A stretch of DNA of 64,000 bases from Elephas maximus indicus (Eukaryota; Chordata; Mammalia; Proboscidea; Elephantidae), in NCBI RefSeq assembly GCF_024166365.1, contig NC_064826.1, positions 25,754,001 to 25,818,000 on the forward strand. The letters are read 5' to 3'. The first letter of the stretch is position 1. Every line of letters begins with the position of its first letter. Of the stretch, positions 56,195 to 64,000 are shown piece by piece. A program made the position numbers and the translations under genes. The notes below the pieces were generated by a model that was not told where the DNA came from, made no database searches, and saw nothing but the letters and a program-made list of their open reading frames with translations.

Positions 56195-56725
56195 TTAACA
56201 CCCTGACAGTCTTCTTGGGCATTGGTGGAGATGGCTTTCTCTGAACAGTTGGAATTGAGACACCCACTGAGGCTCTGTGGCAAGTGTTGTGGTAGATGGA
56301 ATGTTGGTAAAAGCTAGAGAAGGCTCTTCTTTCCCGCTGGAAGGATAGTCACCAGGCTCTGCATTCAGAAAAGTGTCTATACAAATGTCTTCACCCATGC
56401 ACACGTCGATATCATGAATGGTTTGTATATCATTTCTCTCACAATTGAAGCCAGCATAACAGCTGCAATAAAATTTTTCAGAAAATTGCTGCAGGTATTC
56501 ATGTGTGAGTTTCCCACTTACTGCGTACTTTCCACCTTTCCCAGTTTGAATAGCAAAATTCACTGGGCTCAGGTGAAGATAGTCACTGGAATGCCAGTGT
56601 TTCCTTGTACGTATTCCTTGTCCCTGGCAAAGCGCTTTGCTACACATTTTGGCTGCTAAAGTGATGTTGATTATGTAAGGATTCAGTGTGGTCTCCATGT
56701 AATTGGCTAGGTTCATGCAACATTG
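56195..56725 (-). CDS. SPAM1: Terminal exon of a SPAM1/PH-20-like hyaluronidase (partial)
   Basis: Hyaluronidases of this family cleave hyaluronan; SPAM1 sits on the sperm surface through a GPI anchor. The exon starts after a splice acceptor (TTATAATTTCACAG then CAATGTTGC, first base 56725). It reads QCC, NYMETTLNPYIINITLAAKM, CSKALCQGQG, SSDYLHLSPVNFAIQTGKGG, LQQFSEKFYCSCYAGFNC and DVCMGEDICIDTFLN, then stops at 56195. The fit to the C-terminal EGF-like part of SPAM1 is close throughout. Two oddities: where the family has Cys in the GVCIRK-like segment this exon has Arg (CGT at about 56604), and the last 50 residues are not hydrophobic, so no GPI signal is seen. The catalytic domain must lie in exons beyond this window or inside the intron. 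It may be a SPAM1 paralogue (HYAL5/HYAL6-like) or a decaying gene. The exon identity is firm; the orthology and function are not. Confidence 0.85.
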   Translation of the reverse strand, partial: QCCMNLANYMETTLNPYIINITLAAKMCSKALCQGQGIRTRKHWHSSDYLHLSPVNFAIQTGKGGKYAVSGKLTHEYLQQFSEKFYCSCYAGFNCERNDIQTIHDIDVCMGEDICIDTFLNAEPGDYPSSGKEEPSLAFTNIPSTTTLATEPQWVSQFQLFRESHLHQCPRRLSGC

Positions 56726-57039
56726 CTGTGAAATTATAAGTCAGTATACCAAGGGACAAGTTAGTGCATGTGGGAATTAATTCAATGCAATAAGCAATTT
56801 TTAAGAAAGCATGAGTTAAAACAGATGAAGAGGTAGAAGATATTTTAATCTCTTCCCCCTTAACAAGCAGGATTAGTGCAACTGTTCTTTGCAAGATTTG
56901 TAAAAAAGTGTAGCATGCCATTCCAAGCCATTGAATGAATGAATGACCCACCAGTTGAAGCTTAAGATACTCTTGCCTTGGTCTCCCTCAATAATTCATA
57001 AACTAATCAGGAAAGGCAGAATGGTACAATGGTTACAAT
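56726..57039 (-). other. Intron upstream of the hyaluronidase exon
   Basis: Sequence between the acceptor and the first repeat. I searched by eye for the preceding short exon (segment before the NYMET block) and did not find it here. Confidence 0.5.
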
Positions 57040-57215
57040 GTCAATGTCTAATTGTGTGAGCTTGGGGATCTCTCAAGCTTTCTAAGTCTTAGTTTCCTCT
57101 CTGGATGACCTTGGGGAAATTAATTGACTTGACTATGCTTCAGCTTCATCTATATAAAGATTAAGGTTAATTATAGCACCTACCTCACTGGAATGTTGTA
57201 AAGATGAAAAACAAA
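57040..57215 (+). repeat. MIR SINE
   Basis: 'attgtgtgagcttggggatct', AGTCTTAGTTTCCTCTCTGG, 'cttgactatgcttcagcttcatctatataaag', 'cacctacctcactggaatgttgtaaagatg'. The order is MIR-like and suggests two overlapping copies. Confidence 0.72.
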
Positions 57216-57715
57216 ATCTGATTTATATGTAATTGCTTAACAGGGGACAAAGAATATCATCAGTTAGCCCTCAATAAAGGGTAAATAAATGTTACATTTG
57301 TTAGGCAAGTTTAAACAGCAACTGAAAGAGAGGTTTCTAAATTGCTAGCTCAAGACCACTAAACAGGTTCAACCGAGTATACTTTAATATTCAATGTTAT
57401 ATATAGTTCAGGTTATGGGTGAATTATGATAGCCTTTTTACAAATACACTTATTTAGCAAAGTATGAATGGTGAGTAACTGAAATGATTCATCTTGAGAC
57501 TGGCGTATCCTAAAACTTGGGCACCAGCCTTTTAAAAACATCAGTGATAGTCATTCTCTTTCATGATTGACAGTTCTATCGATTGAGCTGGCTATGCTAG
57601 TACTTCAGCAGACCAAAGGAAGTGGTGGTGGTAGGTCAGCAGCAAAAGCCAAGAAATCTTGTCAGCTTCAGCTTCAGCCTATTTCTTGTTACCTTCCTTG
57701 AGATGAGGCCATCTG
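57216..57715. other. Intron sequence with no recognised feature
   Basis: No exon or repeat recognised. The repeat-free character is unusual for this window but the stretch is short. Confidence 0.35.
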
Positions 57716-57985
57716 TGGTAGGCAAAAAACATCCCCAAAGATGCCCACACCCTAATTCCCCTGAGCCTGTGGATATGTTACCTGATGTGGCAAAAAAGAC
57801 TTTACAGATATAATTAAGGTTACGGACCTTGAGAAGGGGAGATTATTCTGAATTATCTGGGTAAATTCAATCCAATCGACTCTTTAAAAGCAGAGAACCT
57901 TTCCCAGTAGGGTTAGAAAGACAAGATGGAAGAAGGGGGAGAGATTTCGAGCCTGAGAGGGGCTCAACATGCTATTGCTTCTTGT
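57716..57985 (+). mobile_element. MLT1-type MaLR LTR, 5' part
   Basis: AAAAACATCCCCAAAGATGC, CCACACCCTAATTCCCCTGA, CCTGTGGATATGTTACCTGA, 'gcaaaaaagactttacagatataattaagg', GAGATTATTCTGAATTATCT follow the known MLT1 start. The 3' half is missing. It is older than the other MaLR LTRs. Confidence 0.75.
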
Positions 57986-58335
57986 ATGTGTATTGTTCCT
58001 ACCCCTCCAACTTTAACATAAGTTCCATGAACACACAGACTTTGTCAATAATCTTTAACAGTACCAAGAACATATGAGAATTTATACCAGGTTCAGAAGA
58101 CATTGCTTCCTTAACTCCACTGATGCAAGAGTTAGACAAAAAGGGAGCAAATGGACAAGAATCGTTTGAGAGTCATTAGCCTACACACAAAACACAGTCT
58201 CTGGAAAGAGCTAGCAACTGACTTTTCAAATGATAAGGCCTCATTTACAGCATCTGCCGATTTCCATGGCAGGTAAATATTCCTACCATGTGGTCAAAGC
58301 CTACCTGACATCACTGAATAAAGAATTGGGAAATG
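57986..58335. other. No recognised feature
   Basis: Spacer before L1-C; no repeat or gene identified. Confidence 0.35.
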
Positions 58336-58499
58336 AGGGGCCAAGATGGCTGACTAGGTAGAAGCTACCTCGGATCCCTCTTGCAACAAAGACTCGGAAA
58401 AACAAGTGAATCGATCACATATATGACAATCTACGAACCCTGACCATCAAACACAGATCTAAAGAGTTGACCTGAGTGACAGAGACTGAGAACGAACAA

Positions 58500-58900
58500 C
58501 CACGGGGAAGCAGCGACTGTTTTTGGAGCCTGGAGCCAGCGTCCCAGTCAGGAAACCTTGGCGCTGGGCTTTGGACAGGCTGCAGGGGAGCAGAGCGCGG
58601 CATCCTGAGACTGCGCAAACAGGGGGCGCAGCCCTAGCCCCCTGAACTGACCTCGGGGGAAGCACAGCCAGTGCACACAGGCAGCGCAGCGATGCGGCTG
58701 ACAGGAGGAGAAGTCACCGGGAGGCAGCGACTGGTTTTGGAGCAGAGAGTGCGGCGTCCCAGCTGGGGAACCTTGGCACTGGGCTTTGGACTGGGAACAG
58801 AGGAACTAACCACAGCTTCTGAGACAGCGCAAGCACAGGAAGCAGGCCTGACCCTCGGGGGCAATCTCTACCCAGCCAGTGCACACAGTCAACGCGCCCC
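58500..58900 (+). repeat. Two ~210-bp tandem units in the L1-C 5' UTR
   Basis: GCAGCGACTG recurs at 58510 and 58724 (214 bp apart), and GTGCACACAG at 58671 and 58879 (208 bp apart). Between them both units share 'tttttggagc...cgtcccag...ggaaccttggc.ctgggctttgga' wording. The region is GC- and CpG-rich compared with the window. Confidence 0.85.
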
Positions 58901-59801
58901 TCGGGAATCTCAGATAAAACAGTCATCCCAAGCAAGATCAGTAACTTTGTCTACATTCCGGGGTGCTACTCTCTCCTATTTATCTGAACCCTCCCCTCCC
59001 CTTCCCAGGCGGCTTCATTAACATTGGAATTTCCTAAGTGAGAAAGTGAACGGCGCTGCAGTTTTTCTTTCTTTTTTAAAAACACAGAACCAGCTCCAGC
59101 CAAGCATATGTGATCCACAGTCTTGGGCTTTCATCCCTACAGGGAACAAGGTGGCTATTATAATGCAAAGGCATTTCTGATAGGGATCTGGCTGTAATTG
59201 TTTTAGCGGATTACTGGAAATACAAGTTTCCCAGGTCTGATATCTCTGCGTATTCAACAGAGCCCTCACTGACCCACAACAGGGAAATGAGGGCTGAAGC
59301 TCCCCCCAGACCACCTAGCCTCCTGCCTTAGGGGTCTAAGGAGGGTGACACCTACCAATCTGTAGAGATATTTGCACTGGGGGCCTAAGGTACAGCTGCA
59401 GAGCCCACCCACCAAGTGCTTTAGGAATAGAGACACACCTACCTCACTGACACTTGGGGGAAGCCTGTCAGCATCCTGCCCTCCCTAGAGTGTGAACCCC
59501 TGTTGCTACTAGAATCTGGTGCACACGACTATCACCACTATTTCTCTAGGTGGATAGGTGACAGTGTGCACCACACACTTGATGACCCAAAATCAGATTC
59601 TACTCAAGAATAGTGAATGGACTCTTAGGCTTATATATCTGGTAACAGCCCAAACCAGCTGGTAATAGGACATAAGTGAGTCAAGGGCTACAACAATCAA
59701 GACTGCGCAATCTAGTAGCCCACCTACGTATATTGAAAGAAAACAAAACAAGATAAGACTCAGTGAGCAAATATAGAATAAATCACTATAATATCTTAGT
59801 G

Positions 59802-60849
59802 ATGGCTCGGAGACAGCAGTCGATATCAAACCACATAAAGAAGCAGATCATGATTGCTTCTACAACCCCCCAAACTAAAGAATCAAAATCTTTCCCAAAT
59901 GAAGATACAACCCTGGAATTGCCAGATGCAGAATATAAAAAACTAATTTACAGAATGCTTCAAGACATCAGGGATGACCTCAGAAATGAAATAAGGCAAG
60001 CTACAGAAAAAGCCAAGGAACACACTGATAAAGCAGTTGAAGAACTCAAAAAGATTATTCAAGACCATAGTGGAAAAATTAATAAGTTGCAAGAATCCAT
60101 AGAGAGACAGCATTCAGAAATCCAAAAGATTAACAATAAAATTACAAAATTAGACAACGTAATAGGAAGTCAGAGGAGCAGACTCGAGCAATTAGAATGC
60201 AGAGTGGAAAACCTGGAGGACCAGGGAATTGACACCAATATAGCTGAAAAAAATCAGATAAAAGAATTTAAAAAAATGAAGAAACCCTAAGAATCATGTG
60301 GGACTCTATCAAGAAGAATAACTTGCATGTGATTGGAGTCCCAGAACAGGGAGGGAGGACAGAAAACAAAGAGAGAATAGTTGAAGATCTGCTGACAGAA
60401 AACTTCCCTGACCTCATGCAAGACGAAAGGATATCTATCCAAGATGCTCATCGAACCCCATTTAAGATTGATCCAAAAAGAAAATCACCAAGATATATTA
60501 TCATCAAACTTGCCAAAACCAAAGATAAAGAGAAAATTTTAAAAGCAGCCAGGGATAAAAGAAAGGTCTCCTTCAAGGGAGAATCAATAAGAATAAGTTC
60601 AGACTACTCAGCAGAAACCATGCAGTCAAGAAGGCAATGGGATGATATATACAGAGCACTGAAGGAGAAAAACTGCCAGCCAAGGATCATATATCCAACA
60701 AAACTCTCTCTGAAATATGAAGATGAAATTAAGACATTTATAGATAAACACAAAAATTTTTTTTTTTTTGTAAGCTTAGAGAATTTGCGAAAACCAAACC
60801 AAAGCTACAAGAAATACTAAAGGAAATTGTTTGGTCAGAAAACCAATAA
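59802..60849 (+). pseudogene. L1-C ORF1 (chaperone), broken by frameshifts
   Basis: ORF1p coats L1 RNA as a coiled-coil trimer with an RRM and a C-terminal domain. Frame 1 (ATG at 59802, MARRQQSISNHIKKQIMIAS) covers the coiled coil with heptads around 'DKAVEELKKIIQDHSGKIN' and stops at 60288. Before that, an A run at 60270-60276 is the likely indel site, since the next frame holds 'NEETLRIMWDSIKKNNLHVI'. Frame 2 runs 60296-60820 with the RRM ('SPRYIIIKLAKTKDKEKILK') and C-terminal domain ('RRQWDDIYRALKEKN'). It shifts again at the T run near 60759, and the end 'LQEILKEIVWSENQ' is in a third frame. Confidence 0.92.
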
Positions 60850-61304
60850 TATCACATACCAGCACAACACAAGGTCACAGAACAGAACATCCTGATGCCA
60901 ACTGAAATAGGGAAATCACAAAAACAAACTAAGATTAATTAAAAAAAAAAAAAGCTCAAAACAGGGAATCATTGAAGTCAATATGTAAAAAGTCACAATA
61001 ATCAAAAAGAGGGACTAAATACAGGTGGCATAGAACTGCCATATGGAGAGGGATACAAGGCAATATAGAACATTACAAGTTAGGGTTTTACTTGGAAAAA
61101 TAGGGGTAAATATTAATGTAACCACAAAGAGGCATAACAACTCCATAACTCAAAATAAAAACCAAGAAAAACATAACGACTCAGCAAACATAAAGTCAAA
61201 TACTATGAAAATGAGGAACACACAATTTACAAAGAAAAAGTCTCAGCACAAAAAAGTATGTGGAAAAATGAAATTGTCAACAACACACATAAAAAGGCAT
61301 CAAA

Positions 61305-64000
61305 ATGACAGCACTAAACACATACTTATCTATAATTACGCTGAATGTAAATGGACTAAACGCACCAATAAAGAGACAGAGAGTTTCAGACTGGATAAAG
61401 AAACACGATCCGTCTATATGCTGCCTACAAGAGACACACCTTAGACTTAGAGACACAAACAAATTAAAACTCAAAGGATGGAAAAAATATATCAAGGAAA
61501 CAATAAGCAAAAAAGAGCAGGAGTAGCAATATTAATTTCTGACAAAACAGACTTTACAGTTAAATCCACCACAAAGGATAAAGAAGGACACTACACAATG
61601 ATTAAAGGGACCTTGAAGATATAACCATATTAAATATTTATGTACCCAATGACAGGGCTGCAAGATACATAAAACAAATTTTAACAGAACTGAAAAGTGA
61701 GACAGACACCTCCACAATTATAGTAGGAGACTTCAACACACCACTTTCGGAGAAGGACAGGACATTCAGTAAGAAGCTCAATAGAGACACGGAAGACCTA
61801 ATTGCTACAATCAACCAACTTAACCTCATTGACTTATACAGAACACTCCACCCAACTGCTGCAAAGTATACTTTTTTTCCTAGCGAACATGGAACATTCT
61901 CCAGAATAGACCACATATTAGATCATAAAACAAACCTTTGCAGAATCCAAAACATCGAAATATTACAAAGCATCTTCTCAGACCACAAGGCCATAAAAGT
62001 GGAAATCAATAACAGAAAAATTAGGGAAAAGATATCAAATACTTGGGAACTGAACAATACCCTCCTGAAAAACGACTGGGTTAGAGAAGACATTAAGGAG
62101 AGAATAAAGAAATTCACAGAATGCAACGAGAATAAAAACACTTCCTATCAAAACCTCTGGGACACAACAAAAGCAGTGCTCAGAGGTCAATTTATATCGA
62201 TAAATGCAAACATACAAAAAGAAGAAAGAGCCAAAATCAGAGAACTGTCCCTACAACTTGAACAAATAGAAAGCGAGCAACAAAAGAATCCGTCAGGCAC
62301 CAGAAGAAAACAAATAATAAAAATTAGAGATGAACTAAATGAATTAGAGAACAGGAAAACAATTGAAAGAATTAACAAAACCAAAAGCTGGTTCTTTGAA
62401 AAAATTAACAAAATTGATAAACCATTGGCCAGAATGACTAAAGAAATACAGGAAAGGAAACAAATAACCCGAATAAGAAACGAGATGGGCCATATCACAA
62501 CAGACCCAACTGAAATTAAAAGAATCATATCAGATTATTACGAAAAACTGTACTCTAACAAATTTGGAAACCTAGAAGAAATGGATGAATTCCTAGAAAA
62601 ACACTACCTACCTAAACTAACACAATCAGAAGTAGAACAACTAAATAGACCCATAACAAAAAAAGAGATTGAGAGGGTAATCAAAAAACTCCCAACAAAA
62701 AAAAGCCCTGGCCCGACGGCTTTAATGCAGAGTTCTACCAAACTTTCAGAGAAGAGTTAACACCACTACTACTAAAGGTATTTCAAAGAACAGAAAATGA
62801 TGGAATACTACCTAATTCATTCTATGAAGCCACTATATCCCTGATACCAAAACCAGGTAAAGACATCACAAAAAAAGAAAATTAGAGACCTATGTCCCTC
62901 ATGAACATAGATGCAAAAATCCTCAACAAAATTCTAGCCAATAGAATTCAACAACATATCAAAAAAATAATCCACCACGACCAAGTGGGATTTATACCAG
63001 GTGTGCAAGGCTGGTTTAATGTTAGAAAAACCATTAATGTAATCCACCATATAAATAAAACAAAAGACAAAAACCACATGATCTTATCAATTGATGCAGA
63101 AAAGGCATTTGACAAAGTCCAACACCCATTTATGATAAAAACTCTCACCAAAATAGGAACTGAAGGAAAATTCCTCAACATAATAAAGGGCATCTGCAAA
63201 GCCAACAGCCAATATCACTCTAAATGGAGAGAACCTGAAAGCATTTCCCTTGAAAACGGACACCAGACAAGGATGCCCTTTATCACCACTCTTATTCAAC
63301 ATTGTGCTAGAAGTCCTAGCCAGAGCAATTAGGCTAGACAAAGAAATAAAGGGCACCCAAATTGGCAAAAAAAAAACAGCCAACATCACTCTAAATGGAG
63401 AGAACCTGAAAGCATTTCCCTTGAAAACGGGAACCAGACAAGGATGCCCTTTATCACCACTCTTATTCAACATTGTGCTAGAAATCCTAGCCAGAGCAAT
63501 TAGGCTAGACAAAGAAATAAAGGGCATCCAGATTGGCAAAGAGGAAGTAAAATTATCTCTATTTGCAGATGACATGATCTTATACACAGAAAACCCCAAC
63601 GAATCCACCAGAAAACTACTGAAACTAATAGAAGAGTTTGGCAGAGTCTCAGGTTATAAGATAAACATACAAAAATCACTTGGATTCCTCTACATCAACA
63701 AAAAGAACATCGAAGAGGAAATCACCAAATCAATACCATTCACAGTAGCCCTCAAGAAGATGAAATACTTAGGAATAAATCTTACCAAGGATGTAAAAGA
63801 CCTATACAAAGAAAACTACAAAGCTCTACTACAAGAAATTCAAAAGGATATACTTAAGTGGAAAAATATACCTTGCTCATGGATAGGAAGACTTAACATA
63901 GTAAACATGTCTGTTCTACCAAAAGCCATCTATACATACAATGCACTTCCGATCCAAATTCCAATGTCATTTTTCAAGGGGATAGAGAAACAAATCACCA
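61305..64000 (+). pseudogene. L1-C ORF2 (endonuclease and reverse transcriptase), broken, continuing beyond the window
   Basis: ORF2 begins at ATG 61305 (MTALNTYLSIITLNVNGLNA). Endonuclease motifs are intact as text: GDFN (about 61727), RIDHI (about 61906) and SDHK (about 61978). The reading frame breaks at the A run near 61508-61513, a TAA near 61622, a 1-nt shift near 62712 (SPGP followed by the wrong frame), a TAG near 62883 and a shift near 63200. The RT palm FADD is at 63562-63573 in a frame that stays open to 64000. A 171-bp block is duplicated at 63206-63547. The C-terminal third lies outside the window. Confidence 0.92.
63206..63547 (+). repeat. 171-bp tandem duplication within ORF2
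   Basis: 63206-63376 and 63377-63547 align base for base at an offset of 171 (57 codons): TCACTCTAAATGGAGAGAAC at 63215 and 63386, ATTGGCAAA at 63361 and 63532. The copies differ at only a few sites (for example GGACACCAG versus GGGAACCAG). The block covers the [16 protein letters not shown] region. Confidence 0.95.

Larger units (their letters stand above)
58336..64000 (+). mobile_element. L1-C: sense L1, full-length at its 5' end, truncated by the window edge
   Basis: Starts at GAGGGGCCAAGATGGCTGAC, the usual L1 5' end. Layout: 5' UTR 58336-59801 with a duplicated unit, ORF1 59802-60849, inter-ORF region 60850-61304, ORF2 from 61305 to beyond the window end. It lies in the presumed intron of the hyaluronidase gene, on the opposite strand. 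Stops, frameshifts and a 171-bp duplication make it non-functional, but it is much better preserved than L1-A. Confidence 0.93.

Noticed and set aside
56640..56951. 103-residue minus ORF as an upstream coding extension of the hyaluronidase
   Set aside because: It is in another frame, runs across the splice acceptor, and its upstream part has no similarity to the family segment expected before the NYMET block.

Overview
The window looks like nuclear DNA of an afrotherian mammal, most likely an elephant or another paenungulate. About twenty copies of a tRNA-derived SINE end in the same 3' tail as an RTE/BovB-type LINE that is also abundant here. This SINE/RTE pairing is a known hallmark of Afrotheria. 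Placental-wide relics (MIR, L2, MLT1) are also present. The species call is inference from repeat recognition, not from a search.

Only one stretch looks like a host protein-coding exon: the minus-strand segment ending at 56195. It encodes the C-terminal, cysteine-rich part of a sperm-type hyaluronidase (SPAM1/PH-20 family). Its 3' UTR would run toward 55570, and the upstream exons must lie beyond 56725, probably outside the window. The exon lacks one expected cysteine and any hydrophobic GPI-anchor tail, so it is either a divergent paralogue or a decaying gene. An RPS15 processed pseudogene lies at 7436-8033 and is split by a SINE.

The rest is a gene-poor, deeply nested transposon landscape. 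Positions 1-13400: a short 5'-truncated L1 with perfect target-site duplication (TSD), RTE fragments, a 35-bp minisatellite with CACGTG in each unit, many SINEs, and an RTE that lost its endonuclease. Positions 13418-17153: a full-length but decayed antisense RTE carrying a MaLR LTR with a perfect 5-bp TSD. Positions 17583-28245: a MaLR LTR split by a full-length antisense L1 (L1-A), which itself holds two LTRs, two RTEs and two SINEs and has two tandem-repeat arrays in its presumed 5' UTR. Positions 28246-33560: mostly unclassified sequence, a MIR split by an LTR, an internally deleted RTE of about 400 bp, and a SINE with an internal inversion. Positions 33579-42183: a second antisense L1 (L1-B) holding a 3.2-kb RTE and a young SINE. 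Positions 42200-50940: SINEs, LTRs and old L1. Positions 50947-54829: a paired-LTR ERV-L-like element with 5-bp TSD and a tRNA-Leu-type primer-binding site but no recognisable gag or pol. Positions 58336-64000: a sense-strand L1 (L1-C) with a duplicated 5' UTR unit, broken ORF1 and ORF2, and a 171-bp tandem duplication in its reverse-transcriptase domain. It runs off the window.

No CRISPR array, bacterial operon, rRNA or canonical tRNA gene was seen. I found no clear evidence of a wholly new biological system. The best leads are the atypical hyaluronidase exon, the tandem-repeat L1 5' UTRs, the ERV with hairpin repeats, and the SINE/RTE rearrangements.
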